Part shown: piece after piece, positions 14,879 to 21,736 of the stretch | Layout of the letters: the number at the start of each line of letters is the position of its first letter | How positions within the stretch are numbered: the stretch's first letter is position 1 | Source of the DNA: JBCCZC01 sp039188505 | Lineage (GTDB): Bacteria > Pseudomonadota > Gammaproteobacteria > Xanthomonadales > SZUA-38 | Assembly: GCA_039188505.1 (NCBI GenBank) | Contig: JBCCZC010000034.1 | Span: 1 to 23,463 of the forward strand | DNA length: 23,463 bases | Direction: 5' to 3' | Position numbers and translations under genes: made by a program | Notes under the pieces: model-generated | Seen by the model: the letters and a program-made list of their open reading frames with translations, nothing else | Told to the model about the DNA's origin: nothing | The model's database searches: none

Positions 14879-15799
14879 ATGACTCTGCACGAGGTCACAG
14901 CGTTGCTCGACGCCGAAGGCATCGGTGCCCGCGGCGGCTGGCTCAAGATGGAATGCTGGCAGCCCACCGGGTCGTTCAAGATTCGCGGCATCGGACGCCT
15001 CTGCGAAACGGCTCGACGCGACGGTGCGAAGCGCCTGGTGTCCTCCTCGGGGGGGAACGCGGGCATGGCTGCGGCCTGGGCGGGGCGGCGCCTGGGCCTC
15101 GCGGTGACGGTGGTGGTGCCGACGACCACGCCGGCGCACGTCGTGGAGCGTTTGCAGAAGCTTGGCGCCGGAGTCCAGGTTGCCGGCAGCATCTGGGACG
15201 AGGCTGACGCGGTGGCCCGCGAGCTCGCGGGTGAAGCCGGGAGCTTCTACGTTTCGCCCTTCGATCATCCGGAGATCTGGGCGGGGCACGCGACGCTTAT
15301 CGACGAGGTCGTCGCCCGGGGCGCGCAGCCCGACGGCGTCGTCGTCAGCGTCGGCGGCGGCGGGCTGCTCTGCGGGATCGTCGAAGGGATGCAGCGCGCG
15401 GGCTGGACCGAGGTCCCCGTCTACGCGGTGGAGACCCATGGTGCCGCCTCGATGGCTGCGGCTCTCGCTGCTGATGCGCCGGTCACGATCGACGCGATCA
15501 CCACGCTCGCCACGACGCTCGGATCAAGGCGCGTGGCTGATCGCGCGGTGGCGCTGGCGCGCGAGCAGCCGGTCCGCTCGGTTCTGGTCAGCGATCACGA
15601 AGCCGTTACGGCCTGCGCGCGGTTCCTCGATACGCACCGGACCCTGGTCGAGCCGGCCTGCGGCGCGTCGCTCGCCGCGCTGGCGGCCGGCCGGATCCCG
15701 GCGGAGCGCCCCCTGATCGTCGTCTGCGGCGGCTCCGGCGTGACCCGGGCGCAGCTCGAGACGTGGGAAACGAGCTGCGCCACGGAGGCGGTGGCGTGA
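14879..15799 (+). CDS. SDS-type L-serine/threonine ammonia-lyase (PLP)
   Basis: A 306-residue fold-type II PLP enzyme of the serine dehydratase (SDS) subgroup, which deaminates L-serine or L-threonine to the 2-oxo acid and ammonia in the cytoplasm. The PLP lysine is Lys34 in QPTGSFKIRG. SSSGGNAGM (55-63) binds the substrate carboxylate, and the tetraglycine phosphate loop is Gly159-162 in SVGGGGL. IWAGHATLIDE (133-143) and VEPACGASLAAL near the C-terminus are typical of SDS rather than biosynthetic IlvA, and there is no ACT regulatory domain. GGAG sits about 11 bases before the ATG. The stop overlaps the RND start as GTGA, making it the head gene of a long coupled run. Confidence 0.9.
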   Translation: MTLHEVTALLDAEGIGARGGWLKMECWQPTGSFKIRGIGRLCETARRDGAKRLVSSSGGNAGMAAAWAGRRLGLAVTVVVPTTTPAHVVERLQKLGAGVQVAGSIWDEADAVARELAGEAGSFYVSPFDHPEIWAGHATLIDEVVARGAQPDGVVVSVGGGGLLCGIVEGMQRAGWTEVPVYAVETHGAASMAAALAADAPVTIDAITTLATTLGSRRVADRAVALAREQPVRSVLVSDHEAVTACARFLDTHRTLVEPACGASLAALAAGRIPAERPLIVVCGGSGVTRAQLETWETSCATEAVA

Positions 15800-18700
15800 C
15801 ACTCACTCGCATGTCGCTCGGCAACCCGGTTGCGGTGGCCGTCGGCTGCATCCTGGTCGTCATCTTCGGGGTGCTCAGCCTGCTGCGCCTGCCGATCCAG
15901 ATGGCGCCGGAGGTCCAGCGCCCGATCATCTCCATCAACACGGCGTGGCGCGCTTCGGCGCCGCAGGAGGTCGAGTCGGAGATCGTCGAGCCCCAGGAGG
16001 ATGTGCTGCGTGGGCTGCCCGGCGTCCGGCGGATGACGGCCACGGCAGGGCAGGGGTCCGGGAGTATCGAGCTCGAATTCGACATCGACACGGACATGAG
16101 CCGCGCCCTGATCGAGGTGATGAATCGCCTCAACCAGGTACCCCGCTATCCCGTGGACGCCACCGAACCGGTCATCCGCGTGGGCGGCGGCGATTTCGGC
16201 AACTCCATCGCCTGGTTCGCAATCCGGCCGACGCAGGACAACCCGCGCCCGGCCGTGGAGTACCAGGATTTCGTCGACGAGCAGGTCCGGACGCGCCTAG
16301 AGCGGGTGCCGGGCGTTTCCCAGTCGAATATCTTCGGTGGACGACCCTACGAGGTACGCATCACCTTCGACCCCTACCGGGCTGCCAGCCTCGGTATCGA
16401 CCTCACCGGTATCTCCGGCGAGCTGGGGTCGAATGCCGATGTCTCCGCCGGCTTCAGCGAGGTGGGGCGCCGCAAGTACACCCTGCGTTTCTCGGGCAAG
16501 TACGACGTGACCGACCTCAGCGAGCTGGTGCTCGAGTGGCGGGACAATCGCCCGGTCAAGCTCAAGGACATCGCGCGGGTCGAGCTGGCGCTGCGGGACC
16601 GGACGGGAATGCTCAGTCAGAACGGCGGCCCGTCGATCGCTGTGAACGTGGTTCCCGAGAGTGGCGTCAACGTGCTCGAGGTCATGGATGGACTGAAGGC
16701 CACAATGGCTGAACTTGAGCGCGATTACCTCACGCCCGCGGGACTCACCGTACGCCAGCAGTACGACGAGACGGTCTACATCAACGCATCGATCGACATG
16801 GTGCGTAACAACCTGCTGCTCGGCATGGCCCTGGCCATCGGGGTGCTCTGGTGGTTCCTGCGTCGGTTCCGGGCCACCGTGATGGTTGCCCTGGCGATTC
16901 CGCTTTGCCTGTGCGTCTCGTTCATCGTGCTCGATGCGCTGGGCCGGACGCTGAACATCATTTCCCTCGCGGGGCTCGCCTTCGCCACGGGCATGGTCCT
17001 CGACGCCGCCATCGTCGTGCTCGAGAACATCGTGCGCCAGCGGGAGGCGGGCCGGGACCCGAAGGACGCCTCGGATGTGGGCACGTCGCAGGTCTGGGGT
17101 GCGCTGATTGCATCGACGGTGACGACGGTTGCCATCTTCATGCCCGTGGTCTTTCTCAAGGATGAGGCTGGGCAGCTGTTCGGTGATCTGGCGGTGACCA
17201 TCTCCGTGGCGGTGGTCGCATCGCTGGTGGTGGCTGTCACGGTGCTGCCGACCGCTGCCTACGTCTTCCTCAGATCGGCGCGGGACTCGGATCGTCACGG
17301 TCACTGGTGGCGGGCCGTCGCCGATCGGATCATGGTCGCGACCGCCACGCGCGAGCGCCGGCTGGGCTGGATCCTTGGGCTCACCTTAATCCCGTTCGGC
17401 CTCATGTGGGCGCTGCTGCCGCCTGCGGACTATCTTCCAGAGGGCAAGCGCAGCTTCGTGTTCGGCTTCCTGGTGACGCCCCCCGGTCTCGGTGTCGACG
17501 CGGCGGAGGCCGAGCTGACGCAGGTCATCGACCGGCGCTTCCAGCCCTACCTCGACGGGGACAAGGAGCCGCAGATCCGCAGCTATTTTCTCGGCTTCTT
17601 CGGCGGCGGGGCGTTCTTCGGCGCCCGCCCGGTCGAGGCGGTGGACGTTGAAGCGATGCTCGAGGTGATGAACAGCGAGATCATCGCCGGATTCCCCGAT
17701 ACCTTCGGGTTTGCGAACCGCCGTCCGGTCTTCGGTGGGCGGCGCGGCGGGCGCCAGATCGACGTCGACCTCCAGGGCGAGGACTTCGGTCAGCTCCTGG
17801 CCGCCGGCCAGGCCGGTTTCCAGGCCATCCAGCAGGCCATACCGCGGGCGGATATCCGTCCCCTGCCGGGACTCGAGCTCGCGGAACCGGAGCTGCGCAT
17901 CGTCCCGAACGATCGTCGCATCGCCGCCGTGGGTTGGAACCGCACGCGGATGGCCACGGTCGTCCGGGCCCTCGGCGACGGCGCCTTCGTGGGTGAATAC
18001 TTCGACGGCAACCGGCGCCTCGACGTGATCCTGCGCGCGGACGCCTGGACCACGCCTGAGGAGCTGGCGGCGATCCCGCTCGCAACGGCAAGTGGCCAGA
18101 TCCAGACAATCGGCGAGCTCGCGGAGATCGAACGCACCGCCGGACCCAACCAGATCCGCCGCATCGACCGACGGCGCACGCTCACGCTCCAGGTGACGCC
18201 ACCGCCGGATCTACCGCTCGAGGAGGCGATCCGGGCGATCGATGAGCTGGCGGCGCCAGCCATGCGCGCGGCGCTGCCGGCCAACGGCTCGATCACCTAC
18301 CGGGGCACGGCGGAAGCCCTGAACGAAGCGCTGACCTCGATGAGCGGCAGCTTCGCCCTCGCGGTCGTCATTCTCTACCTGCTCATCAGCGCGCTGTTCC
18401 GCTCCTTCCGCGATAGCTTGGTGGTGGTCATGACGATCCCGATGGCGACGGTCGGTGGCATCATCGCGCTGCGCGTCATGGATCTGGCCGTCGGCCAGGC
18501 GATGGATCTACTCACCATGATCGGGTTCGTCATCCTGCTGGGGCTCGTGGTGAACAACGCCATCCTGCTCGTCTACCGGGCGCGTGACGGTGAGCGGGAA
18601 GGGCTCTCGCGCCGAGACGCCGTGGAGAGCGCCATCCGCCTGCGGCTGCGGCCGATCCTGATGAGCACGATGACCAGCGTCTTCGGCATGCTGCCGCTGA

Positions 18701-18873
18701 TGCTCATGCCCGGTGCTGGCAGCGAGCTCTATCGCGGGCTGGCGTCGGTCATCGTCGGTGGCATGCTGGTGAGCACGCTGTTCACGCTGCTGCTGCTGCC
18801 AAGCCTGCTCCGAATGGGTGAGAATAGGCACTCTGCGGCGCTCGCCGTCGATGCCCCTGCCGGAGCGACCTGA
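15796..18873 (+). CDS. RND efflux permease (AcrB/HAE1-type)
   Basis: A 1025-residue inner-membrane pump subunit with full RND architecture: membrane helix 1 near residues 12-30, a large periplasmic porter domain, helices 2-6, a second porter domain and helices 8-12. Start is the GTG at 15796, which overlaps the previous stop (GTGA), with GGAGG seven bases before. Family motifs are LPIQMAPEV, GMVLDAAIVVLEN (400-412) and VVNNAILLV near 918-926. Compared with AcrB, the first relay aspartate is kept (Asp403), the second is alanine (Ala404) and the helix-10 lysine is Asn920. Proton coupling is therefore atypical. The adaptor gene follows by three bases. No outer-membrane channel (TolC type) gene is seen in the window. 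The substrate is unknown. Confidence 0.95.
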   Translation: MTLTRMSLGNPVAVAVGCILVVIFGVLSLLRLPIQMAPEVQRPIISINTAWRASAPQEVESEIVEPQEDVLRGLPGVRRMTATAGQGSGSIELEFDIDTDMSRALIEVMNRLNQVPRYPVDATEPVIRVGGGDFGNSIAWFAIRPTQDNPRPAVEYQDFVDEQVRTRLERVPGVSQSNIFGGRPYEVRITFDPYRAASLGIDLTGISGELGSNADVSAGFSEVGRRKYTLRFSGKYDVTDLSELVLEWRDNRPVKLKDIARVELALRDRTGMLSQNGGPSIAVNVVPESGVNVLEVMDGLKATMAELERDYLTPAGLTVRQQYDETVYINASIDMVRNNLLLGMALAIGVLWWFLRRFRATVMVALAIPLCLCVSFIVLDALGRTLNIISLAGLAFATGMVLDAAIVVLENIVRQREAGRDPKDASDVGTSQVWGALIASTVTTVAIFMPVVFLKDEAGQLFGDLAVTISVAVVASLVVAVTVLPTAAYVFLRSARDSDRHGHWWRAVADRIMVATATRERRLGWILGLTLIPFGLMWALLPPADYLPEGKRSFVFGFLVTPPGLGVDAAEAELTQVIDRRFQPYLDGDKEPQIRSYFLGFFGGGAFFGARPVEAVDVEAMLEVMNSEIIAGFPDTFGFANRRPVFGGRRGGRQIDVDLQGEDFGQLLAAGQAGFQAIQQAIPRADIRPLPGLELAEPELRIVPNDRRIAAVGWNRTRMATVVRALGDGAFVGEYFDGNRRLDVILRADAWTTPEELAAIPLATASGQIQTIGELAEIERTAGPNQIRRIDRRRTLTLQVTPPPDLPLEEAIRAIDELAAPAMRAALPANGSITYRGTAEALNEALTSMSGSFALAVVILYLLISALFRSFRDSLVVVMTIPMATVGGIIALRVMDLAVGQAMDLLTMIGFVILLGLVVNNAILLVYRARDGEREGLSRRDAVESAIRLRLRPILMSTMTSVFGMLPLMLMPGAGSELYRGLASVIVGGMLVSTLFTLLLLPSLLRMGENRHSAALAVDAPAGAT

Positions 18874-18876
18874 CCG

Positions 18877-19938
18877 ATGCCCGTGCCGAGAATCGTCCCG
18901 ATCCTGCTGCTCGTCGTGCCGATGCTGGCTTATGGCCAGCCTGGCGACGCGCCGGCTCCGGTCCGCGTGGCCGAGGCCCGGGAGATGATGATGACCACGA
19001 CGATCCTCGTGCCGGGGACCGTGGTCAGTCGGAACGATGCTCGCATCGCAGCGGAGGTGGCCGGTCGCCTGACCATGGTTGCCGATGTCGGAACGGCCGT
19101 TGCGGCCGGTGACGTGGTGGCGCGGGTTGAGGACACACCGCTGCAGCTGCGCGTCGCGGAGCTCAAGGCCCAGGTCGCTCGCGAGCAGGCGCGCCTGCGT
19201 TTCCTGTCCCGGGAGGAGGAGCGTCTGGCATCGCTGGCGGAACGCAACGTGGCGGCGCGGAACCAGCTGGACGAGACCCGCTCCGACCGCGATGTGGCGG
19301 CGAACGAGCTGGCCGTCGCGCGGGCTCGGTTCGCGCAGCTCGAGGACCAGCTCCAGCGGACTGCGCTGCGGGCGCCGTGGGACGGCACCGTCGTCGAGCG
19401 CCTCAGCCGCCAAGGTGAGCACGTCACCGCTGGAACCGTCGTCGCACGCCTCGTGGCCCCCGCGCGACTGGAAGTGGTTACGCGAGGGCCGCTCGACGTC
19501 ATCGGCTTCATCGCGCCCGGAGACGCGGTCCAGCTGCGAGCCGGCGCGACACCGCTGGTCGGCACCGTGCGGACCGTGGTCGCCGTGGGGGATGAGAATA
19601 CCCATCTCTTCGAGGCGCGCATCGACCTCGAAGGCGCCGCCGCGCCGGTCGGTCAGCCTGCACGCGTCACCCTGCCGGCATCGAGCCCGCGAACCGTACT
19701 TGCGGTACCGCGCGATGCCCTGGTGCTGCGGCCCGAAGGAATCGCGGTCTTCGTCGTCGAAGCCGAAGGCACAGCACGCCGGGTGTCTGTCGAAACGGGC
19801 CTGGCCATGGGCGAGTTCATCGAAATCGTCGGTGACCTTGCCGCGGGGGATCGGGTGATCATTCGTGGCAACGAGCGGCTACGGCCTGGCCAGAAGGTCA
19901 GCATCCTCCGGTCCGGCGGCAGCGCGGCCGGCGGCTGA
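18877..19938 (+). CDS. RND periplasmic adaptor subunit (HlyD/AcrA-like)
   Basis: A 353-residue membrane fusion protein that links an RND pump to an outer-membrane channel. It has a signal peptide (residues 1-20, ending MLAYG). The lipoyl half-motifs are RIAAEVAGRL near 52 and LRAPWDGTVVERL near 165, split by a coiled-coil hairpin at about residues 85-150 (AELKAQVAREQARLRFLSREEERL begins it). A beta-barrel and membrane-proximal domain follow, with VPRDALVL near residue 283. No lipobox cysteine is present, so it is anchored otherwise or soluble. The gene order permease then adaptor is the reverse of acrAB. It lies between the permease (three-base gap) and the TLC-like transporter (two-base gap). 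Confidence 0.94.
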   Translation: MPVPRIVPILLLVVPMLAYGQPGDAPAPVRVAEAREMMMTTTILVPGTVVSRNDARIAAEVAGRLTMVADVGTAVAAGDVVARVEDTPLQLRVAELKAQVAREQARLRFLSREEERLASLAERNVAARNQLDETRSDRDVAANELAVARARFAQLEDQLQRTALRAPWDGTVVERLSRQGEHVTAGTVVARLVAPARLEVVTRGPLDVIGFIAPGDAVQLRAGATPLVGTVRTVVAVGDENTHLFEARIDLEGAAAPVGQPARVTLPASSPRTVLAVPRDALVLRPEGIAVFVVEAEGTARRVSVETGLAMGEFIEIVGDLAAGDRVIIRGNERLRPGQKVSILRSGGSAAGG

Positions 19939-19940
19939 CG

Positions 19941-21215
19941 ATGAGCGTCTCCGTGCTGGCCCGGTGGTCACGGCGGTGGCTGCTGCTGGAACCTGGTGAG
20001 GCCCGGACCTTCGTGCTGGCCTTCGGGTACTTCTTCGCGCTGATCGGCAGCTACATGCTTTTGCGACCGGTGCGCGAGACGCTTGCCGTGCGGGCCGGCG
20101 AGACCGAATGGCTGTTCTCTTCGGTCTTCGTGATCATGCTGCTGATCCTGCCGCTCTTCGGCTGGTTGGTCTCGACCTTTCCCAAGCGGATCTTCCTGCC
20201 TGCGAGCTACGCCTTCTTCATCCTGAATCTGTGCGCCTTCGGCTACTGGCTGGAACATGACCCGGAGAGCCTCTGGGCCGGGCGGGTCTTCTTTGTCTGG
20301 CTGTCCGTCTACAACATGTTCGTGGTGTCGTTGTTCTGGTCGCTCATGGTCGACGTGTTCCGGCCCGATGCCGCGCGTCGGCTGTTCGGGCCCATCGCGG
20401 CTGGCGGCAGCCTCGGTGGGCTCGTCGGCCCACTCATCAGCATCCTGAATGTCGACAGCCTGGGAACCGGCGGACTGGTGCTCACGGCCGCCGCAATGCT
20501 GGTTGTCGCGCTCTGCTGTCAGCTGCTACTGCTTCGCTCGGTCGATCGCGACGCACGCGGAAAGGCGCCCATCGGCGGATCGATCTGGGCAGGCGCAAGA
20601 TCTCTACTTCAGAACCGCTACCTCCTGGGGCTTGCCCTGGTCCTGGTCTTTATGCCGCTGGCGAATACGATGCTGTACTTCATCCAGCGAGACATGGTCG
20701 GTGCCGCCTTCGCAACCGACGCTGCGCGCCTCAAGTGGTTCGGGCTGGTCGACTTCGGAACGCAGGCGCTTGCCCTGATTCTCCAGTTCTTCGTGACGAG
20801 CCGCCTGCTGCGGCGAATCGGCCCGTCCTGGACTCTGGTGATCATGCCGGTGCTCACGGTTGTCGGTTTCGCAGCCCTCGCCGCCGCGCCGGGGATCGTG
20901 GTGCTCGGGGTGTTCCAGGCGCTGCGGCGCGGGGGCGAATATGGCCTCATGAAGCCAGCTCGCGAGCTGCTCTACACGCCGGTGTCGCAGGAAGCAAAGT
21001 ACAAGACGAAGAATTTCATCGATACAGCCGTATACCGCGGGGGTGACATGGGCTCGGGGTGGCTTTATCGTGCGCTGAGCGACGGCTTCGCCGTCGGCCT
21101 CGTTGGCATCGCATCACTCGGGGCGCTGGCTGCTGCCGTTTGGACCGGGGTGGCCTGGCGTGCGGGTCGCAGCTTCGAGGTCCTGACCAAAGAACGAGAA
21201 CAAACGACACCATGA
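19941..21215 (+). CDS. ATP/ADP-carrier-like (TLC/NTT family) membrane transporter
   Basis: A 424-residue protein with about 12 membrane helices that resembles the bacterial relatives of the TLC nucleotide carriers (NTP/NDP exchange transporter family, often labelled MFS). Telling features are the N-terminal YFFALIGSYMLLRPVRETLAVRAG (starting near residue 30), the RRLFGPIAAGGSLGGLVGP block near 148, and the Lys/Glu-rich KPARELLYTPVSQEAKYKTKNFIDTAVYRGGD region near 334. In free-living bacteria the substrate of this group is not known, and nucleotide exchange is not established. The gene lies two bases after the adaptor and its TGA overlaps the following ATG (ATGA). A plain MFS exporter is the alternative reading. 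Confidence 0.82.
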   Translation: MSVSVLARWSRRWLLLEPGEARTFVLAFGYFFALIGSYMLLRPVRETLAVRAGETEWLFSSVFVIMLLILPLFGWLVSTFPKRIFLPASYAFFILNLCAFGYWLEHDPESLWAGRVFFVWLSVYNMFVVSLFWSLMVDVFRPDAARRLFGPIAAGGSLGGLVGPLISILNVDSLGTGGLVLTAAAMLVVALCCQLLLLRSVDRDARGKAPIGGSIWAGARSLLQNRYLLGLALVLVFMPLANTMLYFIQRDMVGAAFATDAARLKWFGLVDFGTQALALILQFFVTSRLLRRIGPSWTLVIMPVLTVVGFAALAAAPGIVVLGVFQALRRGGEYGLMKPARELLYTPVSQEAKYKTKNFIDTAVYRGGDMGSGWLYRALSDGFAVGLVGIASLGALAAAVWTGVAWRAGRSFEVLTKEREQTTP

Positions 21216-21736
21216 TGCGCGCACTCTGCCTCTTCGGGCTGATGCTTCTGGCGTCCTCCGCGTGGTCCCAGGAACCGCCGCCCTGGTACGTGGGCGCCCA
21301 CCTGGGCGTCGCGTCCGTCGATGACGATGCGGGGCGCGCTGACGACGCGACTGCCCTGCGCTTCAACCTCGGTCGGCAGCTCGATTCCTCCCTGACGCTC
21401 GAGTTCGAGGCGGGTCTGGGCGAGGTGAGCTTCGACGAAGGGCCGGACCTCGACCAGACCCATGCGGCCATCAACGTGGTTCTCGTCAATCGCAGCGCGC
21501 GCTGGAATCCCTATTTCCTGGTCGGTGTGGGTGCCTTCGACCACGACGGCGCGGACTTCAACGATACGGGGGCCATGGCTCAGGCAGCTCTCGGGGGAAT
21601 GTGGGACCTCAACGGTTTTGGCATGATGCTGAAAGCGGATCTTCGCTACCGCTACAGCGACCTCGACCGCGATGTCATCGACCGTGGGCAGGCTCTGTTC
21701 ACGATCGGCATCGAACTGCCCTTCGGAAGCCGATGA
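21212..21736 (+). CDS. Small outer-membrane beta-barrel protein (OmpA-like barrel)
   Basis: A 174-residue protein with a clear signal peptide (residues 1-20, MMRALCLFGLMLLASSAWSQ) and an 8-strand-type outer-membrane barrel: WYVGAHLGVASV at the mature N-terminus, alternating amphipathic strands, and a C-terminal strand ending ALFTIGIELPF. This fits the OMP_b-brl family; there is no C-terminal peptidoglycan-binding OmpA domain. The start is the ATG at 21212, inside ATGA with the previous stop; a second ATG follows at once (ATGATG). Its own TGA overlaps the next start in the same manner. A barrel this small does not make an efflux channel, so it is not the missing TolC partner. The role is unknown. 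Confidence 0.85.
   Translation: MMRALCLFGLMLLASSAWSQEPPPWYVGAHLGVASVDDDAGRADDATALRFNLGRQLDSSLTLEFEAGLGEVSFDEGPDLDQTHAAINVVLVNRSARWNPYFLVGVGAFDHDGADFNDTGAMAQAALGGMWDLNGFGMMLKADLRYRYSDLDRDVIDRGQALFTIGIELPFGSR

Noticed and set aside
21212..21736. TolC-type channel for the RND pump
   Set aside because: At 174 residues with a simple barrel pattern it lacks the coiled-coil tunnel domain of such channels.
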